The translations under genes and the position numbers were made by a program. The notes below the pieces were generated by a model. That model was given only the letters and a program-made list of their open reading frames with translations, was not told the origin of the DNA and ran no database searches. From positions 372,001 through 436,000 of the forward strand of contig CAKVHE010000001.1 of NCBI GenBank assembly GCA_934747885.1: DNA of 64,000 bases, written 5' to 3'. This DNA is from an uncultured Clostridia bacterium. GTDB taxonomy: Bacteria > Bacillota > Clostridia > Christensenellales > UBA1242. Position 1 is the stretch's first letter; each line of letters opens with the position of its first letter. Below, piece by piece: positions 9,056 to 17,844 of the stretch.

Positions 9056-10108
9056 CTACAAATCAAACGGATTGCACGGCTTTTTGTTTGTTGCCGGTTC
9101 CGGTTTGGCTTCCATACTCTTTGCCAAGCTGTTGCGCATATTGGTGTCAGCCTGAATGTTTTGCAAATCCATATAATCTTTTGCAGAAATTTTGCCTTCC
9201 TCAATGGCTTTTGCAAGCGCTTTTGGGACTTCTGCCTCGCACTCAATAACTTTTACCTTGGCAAGTTCGTAGCGAGCTTTATTTTCTTGTTCTTCGGCAC
9301 TGGCACGGGCTTTGCGCTCTTCGTTTTTGGCTATTTCTATTTTTTTGGTTGCTTCGGCGTGATCAATGTTTTGCAAGATGGCATAGTTGGTGCCAATTGC
9401 CATATCAAAAATATCTATAGATAAAATATCATAGGCGCTACCATTATCGTAACCCTTAGATTCCAACAACGAAGACACGACATCAGGGTTTTCCATAACG
9501 GCACTATGGCTAACTGCGCTACCGATAACCGAAGATAAGCCTTCGGACACGCGGGCAAGAATGGTATCCACGCCCGAGCCACCAAGCATACGCCTAATGT
9601 TTGCTTTTAGGGTTACGCTAGCACGAGCCTTAACCTCCACCCCGTTTTTGGCAATTGAACTAACGGTGGGCGTTTCAACCACAATTGGCACAATAGCGCT
9701 TTGCACGCATTCGCACACATTTTTGCCGGCAAGATTAAATGCCATTGCCGATTGAAGGGACAAGTCTATACCTGCATTTTGCGCTGAGATAAGCGCCTTT
9801 ACCACCTGCTCCACATTGCCACCGGCAAGCAAAAAACTTTCTAGTTCGTCTAGATTTAAATTTAGTCCGGCGCGCACTGCCGAAATATATGGTACCACCA
9901 ACTTTGCGGGGTCGATTTTTTTCATTTTTAAAGAAATAAGTCGGCCTATTTCGATATTAACACCCGAGGCTTTTGCTCTAAGCCAAAGTTTGGTTGGAAA
10001 GACACAAAAAAAGACAACAACTGCTATACACACAATTGCCAAAATAAGTGACAAAAGTACAATTAAGGTAATTGCCCCAACTGATAATTTTAGTAGCATT
10101 GCTGTCAT
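9056..10108 (-). CDS. floA: Flotillin-like protein FloA (UPF0365)
   Basis: 350 residues from ATG 10108 (MTAMLLKLSVG), which has a GGGGGAAAG site just upstream; a TTG four codons earlier is less likely. An N-terminal hydrophobic hairpin segment (about residues 8-35) anchors it to the membrane. Family landmarks follow: ASGVNIEIGRLISLKMKK, NLDELESFLLAGGNV, AFNLAGKNVCECVQ, then the SPFH core with RRMLGGSGVDTI, and a Glu/Ala-rich coiled-coil with EAEVPKALAKA near the end. FloA scaffolds functional membrane microdomains. It forms a two-gene unit with the gene at 8214. Confidence 0.95.
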   Translation of the reverse strand: MTAMLLKLSVGAITLIVLLSLILAIVCIAVVVFFCVFPTKLWLRAKASGVNIEIGRLISLKMKKIDPAKLVVPYISAVRAGLNLNLDELESFLLAGGNVEQVVKALISAQNAGIDLSLQSAMAFNLAGKNVCECVQSAIVPIVVETPTVSSIAKNGVEVKARASVTLKANIRRMLGGSGVDTILARVSEGLSSVIGSAVSHSAVMENPDVVSSLLESKGYDNGSAYDILSIDIFDMAIGTNYAILQNIDHAEATKKIEIAKNEERKARASAEEQENKARYELAKVKVIECEAEVPKALAKAIEEGKISAKDYMDLQNIQADTNMRNSLAKSMEAKPEPATNKKPCNPFDL

Positions 10109-10176
10109 TCTTTCCCCCAAAAATGATTAACAATATAATAACGCATTTTGGCAAAATTGTCAATAGGCACCCAAAT

Positions 10177-10214
10177 AATAAAAAGAGTAGGAAGTTGCAT
10201 ACTCCTACTCTTTA
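10177..10214 (-). terminator. Terminator downstream of ogg
   Basis: The inverted repeat AAAGAGTAGGA / TCCTACTCTTT (arms within 10181-10213) is followed on the minus strand by TTATTATT. Confidence 0.75.
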
Positions 10215-10325
10215 ACAAAGGGCATAGGAAGCAAAAAATTTGGGGGACTATTACTTCCTACGCTCTAATTATATAACAAAACCAAAAATAGTGTCAACTA
10301 AATTTTGAGGCAATATCAAATTTAT

Positions 10326-11156
10326 TTATTTTTTTTGTATTGCCTTGTAATAATACAAATATTGTTGAGCATAACCGCTAAGCGCACCAAATTTTTCTAC
10401 CAGTTTTTGACTGGCTTTTTCCGGCGTTAAAGTTTCGCCCAAAAGTTCCACCGACAGCCTATGCATCCACACATCCACCGGAAAAACTTCGCGCTTGTTC
10501 ATTCCAAAAAGCATTATACAATCTGCCACTTTGGGGCCAATTCCCGCAAACTCAATTAGTTTGGGTTTGAGTTCGGCCGGCGTCATATTTTTGTAGTCCA
10601 AACTATCAAACTTTTCTATCTGTTTGCCAAACTTAAAAAGATAATCGGCGCGATACCCTGCCCCTAGTTCGGCAAATTCTTCCTTTGAAATTTGCGCAAA
10701 CTGCTCGCGCGTTGGAAAGGCAAAGTAGTCACCCATATTGGTGCCGTATCTCTCGCAAAGTTTGGACAAAATGAGTTTTATGCGCTTTATATTGTTGTTC
10801 TGCGAAATAATAAACTCCACTGCCGTTTCAAACGGGTCTTGTTTGGCAAGTCTAATACCACCACCAATACTAATGGCCTCACGCAAACTTTGGTGCTTGT
10901 TTAAAAGCGTCTTTATTTGGGAATAATTAGTGCTAAGGTCAAAGTAGTCCACAAAGTACTGTGGATTTGCCGTATAAATTGCGTATCCATCCGCCGTTTC
11001 GGCAATAGTTGCCTTGTAGTTTTTGGAATAAACGACATAGCGCCCGTCATCAGTTTTTGCAAACCTAAACATCTGTCCGCATTCTAGCGTTTGTTTGGGG
11101 CTAAAATCGGTTTTATTTGCCACACTAATGCCCCAATCTTCAATTTTGTATTTCAT
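10326..11156 (-). CDS. ogg: 8-oxoguanine DNA glycosylase/AP lyase (Ogg1 family)
   Basis: 276 residues from ATG 11156. It belongs to the HhH-GPD superfamily: an OGG N-terminal domain (QTLECGQMFRF near residues 23-33), then the helix-hairpin-helix LIEFAGIGPKVADCIMLFG carrying the catalytic Lys in GPKVADC, then the catalytic Asp in FPVDVWMHR. It removes 8-oxoG from DNA. The longer open frame upstream crosses the promoter, so I reject it. There is no Shine-Dalgarno: the -10 TATAAT ends 6 nt before the ATG, so the mRNA is probably leaderless. It is divergent from the gene at 11236. Confidence 0.93.
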   Translation of the reverse strand: MKYKIEDWGISVANKTDFSPKQTLECGQMFRFAKTDDGRYVVYSKNYKATIAETADGYAIYTANPQYFVDYFDLSTNYSQIKTLLNKHQSLREAISIGGGIRLAKQDPFETAVEFIISQNNNIKRIKLILSKLCERYGTNMGDYFAFPTREQFAQISKEEFAELGAGYRADYLFKFGKQIEKFDSLDYKNMTPAELKPKLIEFAGIGPKVADCIMLFGMNKREVFPVDVWMHRLSVELLGETLTPEKASQKLVEKFGALSGYAQQYLYYYKAIQKK

Positions 11157-11162
11157 AACCAA

Positions 11163-11191
11163 ATTATACCAAATTTGCAGGTTTGGGTCAA
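11163..11191 (-). promoter_or_regulatory. Promoter of ogg, abutting the start codon
   Basis: TTGACC (11186-11191), 17-nt spacer, TATAAT (11163-11168). The predicted start site 7 nt downstream of the -10 coincides with the A of the ATG at 11156. Confidence 0.8.
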
Positions 11192-11200
11192 TACAAAAAC

Positions 11201-11229
11201 TAGACATTGGCACCCTATTTGTGTATAAT
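11201..11229 (+). promoter_or_regulatory. Divergent promoter, abutting the start codon at 11236
   Basis: TAGACA (11201-11206), 17-nt spacer, TATAAT (11224-11229), then ATTATT and the ATG. The geometry is the same as that of the ogg promoter facing the other way. Confidence 0.78.
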
Positions 11230-11235
11230 ATTATT

Positions 11236-11850
11236 ATGTTTTTATTTAGTGTATATAACAAATTTAAAAAACGCAAATGGTCAAAACTTGACAACGCGCA
11301 AAAAATAAAAGTACTAGAAAAGGTTGAAAAAAAATTTGCAAAAAAACTTGGACGGCAAATTTTGCCTTTGCATATTGTGTATGACCCAAACTGGCAATGC
11401 TATGGTATGTTTGAAAATGTAAATGGAAAATCCATCTTGCATTTAAACTCCAATTTGCTAGATGACGACGACTTGCGTTTTCACGCGTTAGAAACCATAA
11501 TTCATGAAGGGCGACACGCCTATCAGCACGAAGTTATTACAAAAAAGCGTTTGGGCTTTTTTAACTTTAAAGCACGCGCCTGGAAGCAAAACTATCAGGG
11601 CTATACCCGTTCGGCGGAAGACCGCGCACTATACAGTATGCAACCAATTGAGCGCGACGCTCAAAAATATACCATAAAACAAATGCAAAAGTTTGAATAT
11701 CGTTTTAAAAATGACGAAGACTACAAACGCACCATGCATCAACTGGTTCACCGCTACGACAAGTCGGAACAAGAATTAAAAGAAAAGCACGGACTTTTTT
11801 ACCGTCGCTACATAAAAAAACGTATGAATGAAAAAGCAAAAGACTACTAA
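11236..11850 (+). CDS. Putative zinc metallopeptidase-like protein (HExxH)
   Basis: 204 residues from ATG 11236. The longer open frame upstream runs through the divergent promoter and into ogg, so this start is preferred. The notable motif is ETIIHEGRHAYQHEV (about residues 92-106), which fits an HExxH zinc site with extra His residues. The rest is rich in Lys, Tyr and Gln, ending in basic helices with ERDAQKYTIKQM. No signal peptide; probably cytosolic. I do not recognise a named family and activity is inferred from the motif alone. It lacks a Shine-Dalgarno, consistent with a leaderless mRNA. Confidence 0.75.
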   Translation: MFLFSVYNKFKKRKWSKLDNAQKIKVLEKVEKKFAKKLGRQILPLHIVYDPNWQCYGMFENVNGKSILHLNSNLLDDDDLRFHALETIIHEGRHAYQHEVITKKRLGFFNFKARAWKQNYQGYTRSAEDRALYSMQPIERDAQKYTIKQMQKFEYRFKNDEDYKRTMHQLVHRYDKSEQELKEKHGLFYRRYIKKRMNEKAKDY

Positions 11851-11866
11851 TCTTTTGCTTTTATTT
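11834..11866 (+). terminator. Terminator of the metallopeptidase-like gene
   Basis: Inverted repeat AAGCAAAAGA / TCTTTTGCTT overlapping the 3' end of the gene, followed by TTATTTTT. Confidence 0.85.
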
Positions 11867-11893
11867 TTAACAATTGTTTAACTTTTGTTAAAA
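11867..11893. repeat. 27-bp dispersed repeat, copy 1
   Basis: Identical to 55236-55262. It contains inverted TTAACAA / TTGTTAA arms and the near-palindrome TTAACAATTGTTTAA. Confidence 0.8.
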
Positions 11894-11902
11894 CAATATA
11901 AT

Positions 11903-11939
11903 AAAATCGCCCTCACGCGCGTCCGCGGAGAGCGATTTT
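11903..11939 (-). terminator. Hairpin downstream of tuf, probable terminator
   Basis: Stem AAAATCGC / GCGATTTT with a GC-rich loop; on the minus strand it is followed by TATTATATT. Two further hairpins (around 11941-11973 and 11991-12013) lie between it and tuf but lack a U-run. Confidence 0.5.
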
Positions 11940-12032
11940 GTTTTAGGGTCACCTGAACTATTTGTTCTACCCTATTATTTTCGCTTTTTCAAAAGGTGCC
12001 TAACTCACCTTTTGACTGCTTTTGTGTCTAAA

Positions 12033-13235
<1,203 letters not shown>

Positions 13236-13305
13236 TTTTATTCTCCTTTTTTAAAAATTGCTTTTTAACTACGTTTGATATTATAACATATCATTTTTTA
13301 AAAAT

Positions 13306-15381
13306 CTAGTCTTTTTTACGTTCGCCAATAATTTTTTCTGCAACGTTTCTTGGCACTTCTGCATAATGAGATAGTTCCATAGTAAAGGTGCCACGACCTT
13401 GGGTATTTGAACGCAGGTCGGTTGCATAACCAAACATTTCGGCTAGTGGAACTTCGGCTCTAATTAGTTGTACACCATTTTTTAGAGTGGTTCCTTGAAT
13501 ATTACCACGACGTTTTGAAATATCGCCCATAACGTCACCAAGGAAGTTATCAGGAACTTCAATTTCAACCTTCATCATAGGTTCTAGCAATACTGCATTG
13601 CCTTTTTGCATTGCATCTTTAAATGCAAGCGAACCAGCAATTTTGAACGCCATTTCCGAAGAGTCGACATCGTGGAAACTACCATCAACAAGAGTAACTT
13701 TAAAGTCAACAGTGTCGTATCCGGCTAAGATACCATTTTGTTTGGCTTCTTGAATACCCTTATCAACTGCAGGTATGTATTCTTTTGGAATAGCACCACC
13801 AACGATTTTATCAACAAATTCGTATCCGGTACCAGGTTCTTTTGGTTCCATTTCAATGATACAGTGACCATATTGACCTTTACCACCCGATTGACGAATA
13901 AACTTGCCTTCTGCCCTAACTGCTTTACGCAAGGTTTCACGGTATGCAACTTGTGGAGCACCAACATTGCAATCAACGTGGTATTCACGACGCATACGGT
14001 CAACGATAATATCAAGGTGCAATTCACCCATACCTGAAATAATAGTTTGTCCTGTTTCTTCGTTGGTTGAACGTCTAAACGAAGGATCTTCTTCGGCTAG
14101 TTTTGAAAGAGCCATTGCCATTTTCTCTTGGTCGGCTTTGGTCTTTGGTTCAATAGCAACCGAAATAACAGGTTCTGGGAAATCCATTTTTTCTAGGATG
14201 ATAGGTTTCTTTTCATCGCAAAGAGTATCACCCGTTGTGGTATCTTTTAAACCTACAATAGCAATTATATCACCTGCATAAACCTCGGTTTCTTCAATAC
14301 GTGTGTTTGCGTGCATACGTACAAGTCTACCGATACGTTCTTTGCAGTCTTTGGTTGAGTTGTAAACATACGAACCTGCGGTTAGTTTACCACTGTAAAT
14401 TCTAAAGAATGTTAATCTGCCGTATTGGTCAGCAGCAATTTTGAAGGCTAGACCCGAAAATGCTTCATCATCGGAAGTGATACGCTCTTCTTCTTTGCCG
14501 GTTTTTGGATTGATACCTTTAACGTGAGGAATATCAATTGGGCTTGGAAGATAGTCAATAACTGCATCCAATAGTTTTTGGATACCTTTGTTTTTGTATG
14601 CAGAACCACACAAAACTGGGGTAATTTTTAGAGCAATTGTTGCTGTACGTAGCGCTTTTTTGATTTCTTCAACAGTAAATTCTTCACCATTAAAGAATTT
14701 TTCAAGTAGTGCATCGTCGGTTTCGGCGATGTTTTCAATTAAAAGTGCGCGAGCCTTGTCAGCTTCTTCCTTGTATTCGGCTGGAATGTCAGTGACTTCC
14801 ATTTGTTTGCCTTCGTCATCTTTATAAACAATGGCGTGTTGTTCTACAAGGTCAATAACACCCTTAAATTCGTCCTCTTTGCCAATTGGCAATTGGATAG
14901 GCACTGCATTTGCATGCAATAGTTCACGCATTTTTGCAACAACGTTGTAAAAGTCTGCGCCATCTCTATCCATCTTGTTAACAAAGGCGATACGAGGAAC
15001 ACCGTATTTGTTGGCTTGACGCCAAACGGTTTCTGATTGAGATTGTACCCCACCACGAGCACAGAAAACTTCTACCGCACCGTCAAGAACTTTTAAACTA
15101 CGTTCTACTTCGATGGTAAAGTCTACGTGTCCAGGGGTATCAATTATGTTGATTTTATGGTTTTTCCACTTGGTTGTGGTAGCAGCAGATGTAATGGTTA
15201 TACCACGTTCTTGTTCTTGTGCCATCCAGTCCATGGTTGCTGCACCTTCGTGAACTTCACCAATTTTGTGAGTTTTACCAGTGTAGTACAAAATTCGTTC
15301 GGTAGTGGTAGTTTTACCGGCGTCGATGTGCGCCATAATACCGATGTTACGAATCATCTTTAAATCATAATCTCTGGCCAT
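13306..15381 (-). CDS. fusA: Elongation factor G
   Basis: 691 residues, the usual length. This GTPase drives ribosomal translocation. Visible motifs are GIMAHIDAGKTTTTERIL (P-loop), EQERGITITSAATTT (switch I), DTPGHVDFT (G3), NKMDRDGAD (G4), then domains II-V including GMGELHLDIIVDRM and RGTFTMELSHYAEVP at the C-terminus. It lies between rpsG and tuf in the canonical str order with a short spacer and a GGAGAATTTAA ribosome site. Confidence 0.99.
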   Translation of the reverse strand: MARDYDLKMIRNIGIMAHIDAGKTTTTERILYYTGKTHKIGEVHEGAATMDWMAQEQERGITITSAATTTKWKNHKINIIDTPGHVDFTIEVERSLKVLDGAVEVFCARGGVQSQSETVWRQANKYGVPRIAFVNKMDRDGADFYNVVAKMRELLHANAVPIQLPIGKEDEFKGVIDLVEQHAIVYKDDEGKQMEVTDIPAEYKEEADKARALLIENIAETDDALLEKFFNGEEFTVEEIKKALRTATIALKITPVLCGSAYKNKGIQKLLDAVIDYLPSPIDIPHVKGINPKTGKEEERITSDDEAFSGLAFKIAADQYGRLTFFRIYSGKLTAGSYVYNSTKDCKERIGRLVRMHANTRIEETEVYAGDIIAIVGLKDTTTGDTLCDEKKPIILEKMDFPEPVISVAIEPKTKADQEKMAMALSKLAEEDPSFRRSTNEETGQTIISGMGELHLDIIVDRMRREYHVDCNVGAPQVAYRETLRKAVRAEGKFIRQSGGKGQYGHCIIEMEPKEPGTGYEFVDKIVGGAIPKEYIPAVDKGIQEAKQNGILAGYDTVDFKVTLVDGSFHDVDSSEMAFKIAGSLAFKDAMQKGNAVLLEPMMKVEIEVPDNFLGDVMGDISKRRGNIQGTTLKNGVQLIRAEVPLAEMFGYATDLRSNTQGRGTFTMELSHYAEVPRNVAEKIIGERKKD

Positions 15382-15420
15382 TTAAATTCTCCTATAAATA
15401 TTTCAAAAACGGTAAGATTC

Positions 15421-15891
15421 TTACCATCTGTAACTTGCAAATGCTTTGTTTGCTTCTGCCATACGCAATACTTCTTCTTTCTTTTTGAATGCGCCACCGC
15501 TTTGGTTGTATGCATCCATAAGTTCAGCTGCAAGTTTTGCACTTGTGCCTTTTTCGTTGCGTTTTCTAACTGCAGTTACGATCCAACGAATTGCAAGGGT
15601 TTGTCTTCTTGCTGGACGAACTTCGATAGGAACTTGGTAAGTACCACCACCAACTCTACGCGCTTTAACTTCAAGAACTGGTTTTACATTTTCAATTGCT
15701 TGATTGAAAACGGTCATCGCGTCCATATTCATTTTGCTTTCGATAATTTTGAAAGCATCGTAAACAATATTTTGAGCAACACCGCGCTTGCCATCATACA
15801 TAAGTTGGTTAATTAGTTTGGTAACAATTTTTGAATCGTAGATAGGGTCTGGCAATACATCGCGTGCTACTGCTGCATTTCTTCTAGACAT
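15421..15891 (-). CDS. rpsG: 30S ribosomal protein S7
   Basis: 156 residues. It binds the 3' major domain of 16S rRNA and is the assembly primary binder for the 30S head. The landmarks are MSRRNAAVARDVLPDP at the N-terminus, YDGKRGVAQNIVYDA, GGGTYQVPIEVRPARR (beta-hairpin) and RKKEEVLRMAEANKAF-like C-terminal helix. It sits between rpsL and fusA with an AGGAGG site upstream. Confidence 0.98.
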   Translation of the reverse strand: MSRRNAAVARDVLPDPIYDSKIVTKLINQLMYDGKRGVAQNIVYDAFKIIESKMNMDAMTVFNQAIENVKPVLEVKARRVGGGTYQVPIEVRPARRQTLAIRWIVTAVRKRNEKGTSAKLAAELMDAYNQSGGAFKKKEEVLRMAEANKAFASYRW

Positions 15892-15932
15892 TATTTTTTC
15901 CTCCTTTATTATTTGGTTAAACTAGCAAAACC

Positions 15933-16304
15933 TTATTTAGGTCTTTTTGCGCCGTACTTGCTACGAGCTTGTTTGCGGTCTTTAACACCCGCAGTATCAA
16001 GCGTGCCACGTACAATATGATAACGCACACCTGGAAGGTCTTTTACACGGCCACCACGAATAAGCACTACTGAGTGTTCTTGCAAGTTGTGACCAATACC
16101 TGGAATATAAACCGTACCTTCCATTTTGTTAGAAAGACGAACTCTGGCAATTTTACGAAGAGCCGAGTTAGGCTTTTTTGGAGAGGTTGTTGTAACCGAA
16201 AGACATACACCACGTTTTTGTGGGTTCTTTTCGAGGATAGGTGATTTTGGTTTTACGGTTTTAGGTTCCCTTCCGTGTCTTATTAACTGATTTACAGTAG
16301 ACAT
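15933..16304 (-). CDS. rpsL: 30S ribosomal protein S12
   Basis: 123 residues, full length. It forms part of the decoding centre. Landmarks: MSTVNQLIRHGR start, PKKPNSALRKIARVRL, and PGVRYHIVRGTLDTAGV near the C-terminus; the loop around KPNSALRK carries the Lys often mutated in streptomycin resistance and looks wild type. It is the first gene of the str operon. A consensus promoter and a hairpin leader lie upstream (16409-16478). Confidence 0.99.
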   Translation of the reverse strand: MSTVNQLIRHGREPKTVKPKSPILEKNPQKRGVCLSVTTTSPKKPNSALRKIARVRLSNKMEGTVYIPGIGHNLQEHSVVLIRGGRVKDLPGVRYHIVRGTLDTAGVKDRKQARSKYGAKRPK

Positions 16305-16408
16305 TGTTTCTCCTCCTGTTAATTTTTGGTTTTGAATTCTCGTTCAACCCTTTGAGGAATTCTTCCCCGCCAAATTTTTAACGCTTTGTACACACTAATT
16401 AAAGCCTT

Positions 16409-16444
16409 AAAAAAATGCGAGGCGCAGGACCATAATCCCACGCC
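16409..16444 (-). terminator. Leader hairpin with U-run upstream of rpsL, possible attenuator
   Basis: Close to the 5' end of the predicted transcript a 9-bp stem (arms 16421-16429 and 16436-16444, including G-U pairs) is followed after 5 nt by seven T. A second inverted repeat built on GAATTC arms lies between it and rpsL. Attenuation is an inference. The remaining leader and the 16479-16569 gap are A/T-rich with no gene. Confidence 0.4.
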
Positions 16445-16449
16445 TTCGT

Positions 16450-16478
16450 ATTGTATCATAACCTAAAAATCTTGTCAA
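16450..16478 (-). promoter_or_regulatory. str operon promoter
   Basis: TTGACA (16473-16478) and TACAAT (16450-16455) with a 17-nt spacer, giving a leader of roughly 140 nt before rpsL. Confidence 0.85.
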
Positions 16479-16569
16479 TAATAAAAACAAAAATTTATCC
16501 CGTTTTTTGGTTAAAATTTTTATTTTTTCGCCCCGTTATTGCCTTTTTATAGGGCGCAAAAAAAGTACA

Positions 16570-17754
16570 CTAAATTTTGCTATCAATTTTTGCCGTTTCT
16601 TCGGGTTTTGCCGCTTGGTTTTCTGCTTCTGGGCTCAAACTTTTTAGATAGCAAGTTTTGCGACGCACCAGTTCACGGTCAAACATATCAAGTGCGTTAA
16701 TTACCGCAACATTGGTTTCTAGTTGCGAGCCGGTGTCTGCATATTTTATGCCATGCTTTATAAAGCGATCTAGCATATTTTTGATAATAAGCGCCGTAAC
16801 GCCATGGTTTTGATATTTTGGTTTTACCGCAATTAGGCCAAGTTCCAAACTTTCGGGTTTTTGTATGGCTTTTAGTAGCCCTATCCAGCCAAAAGGTAAC
16901 AAGCGCCCCTTGCACTTTTGCATAGCCTTTGCCAAACTTGGGTAGCCCACGCCAAAACCTGCCATTTCGCCATCTTTATCAAAAATAATCGAAACATAAT
17001 CAGGGTCAATTACCAAATTAAACAGCCCTATGGTTTGGTCAACCAGTTTTTTACTAAACGGAATGGTGCCATAAAGAGGGGCAAAACATTCGTCAAGTAG
17101 TTCAAAAAACTTGTAACCGTAGCCGTCAATAATCTCTTTTTTATTTTTAAATTTGCCTTCATAAAAGCCATATCGGCGAGAAATTACATCGGCTGCCCGC
17201 ACCAATTTGTCCGGAACTTTTTCCGGCGTAGGAATACGCCATTCCACCCATTTTGCGTCTGGCTTGTATCCGTTTGCCTCTACATGCTTTTGATAATATT
17301 CCGCATTGCAAGAACCCTGAAAAGTACCAATAGTATTAAAGCCATAAACCATCAAACCTTCGCGCTCTAAATCATTAAAACCTAGTGGCCCATGAATATC
17401 CAACATACCTTTGCTTCGTGCCCAGTTTTCCACGGCATCAAAAAGCGCCTTTGCAACCTCAGCATCGTCTATCAAATCAAACCTCGAAAAGCGCGCGCGT
17501 TTTGCGTGATTTTTTTCGTTGTAAGCATGCGAAATTATGCCGGCAATTCTGCCCACAATTTTGCCATCACGGTACGCCAAAAAGTAAACAGCTTCACTCT
17601 CTTCAAACGAAGCATTTTTTTTGGGATTGGTCAAATTAAATTCGTCTTGTTCCATTGGTGGAACATAAAAAACACTATCTTTATAAAGTGTTACGGGAAA
17701 TTTTACAAACTTTTTAAAATCTCGTTTGGATTTTACTTCTTTTATTTCTACCAT
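16570..17754 (-). CDS. GNAT-like acetyltransferase family protein
   Basis: 394 residues. The N-terminus has an opening typical of this long GNAT-like group (VKFPVTLYKDSVFYVPPM), then YRDGKIVGRIAGIISHAYNE, then HGPLGFNDLEREGLMVYGF. A second GNAT-like half contains SLELGLIAVKPKYQNHGVTALIIKNML, the acetyl-CoA-binding pattern. No signal or membrane segment. The substrate is unknown; such proteins are commonly annotated simply as N-acetyltransferases. A GGAGAAAAAAAT site precedes the ATG. It is a single-gene unit divergent from the SpoVB-like gene. Confidence 0.8.
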   Translation of the reverse strand: MVEIKEVKSKRDFKKFVKFPVTLYKDSVFYVPPMEQDEFNLTNPKKNASFEESEAVYFLAYRDGKIVGRIAGIISHAYNEKNHAKRARFSRFDLIDDAEVAKALFDAVENWARSKGMLDIHGPLGFNDLEREGLMVYGFNTIGTFQGSCNAEYYQKHVEANGYKPDAKWVEWRIPTPEKVPDKLVRAADVISRRYGFYEGKFKNKKEIIDGYGYKFFELLDECFAPLYGTIPFSKKLVDQTIGLFNLVIDPDYVSIIFDKDGEMAGFGVGYPSLAKAMQKCKGRLLPFGWIGLLKAIQKPESLELGLIAVKPKYQNHGVTALIIKNMLDRFIKHGIKYADTGSQLETNVAVINALDMFDRELVRRKTCYLKSLSPEAENQAAKPEETAKIDSKI

Positions 17755-17844
17755 ATTTTTTTCTCCTATCTTATTTTAATACCTTCGACATTGTTTTTGC
17801 AACCTTTTTGTTATGCCCTAGGCGCCATTATTATAAAATTAAGT

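Noticed and set aside
17392..17844. N-terminal extension of the flippase gene
   Set aside because: It reads antisense through the acetyltransferase gene; the SpoVB family N-terminus begins at 17845.
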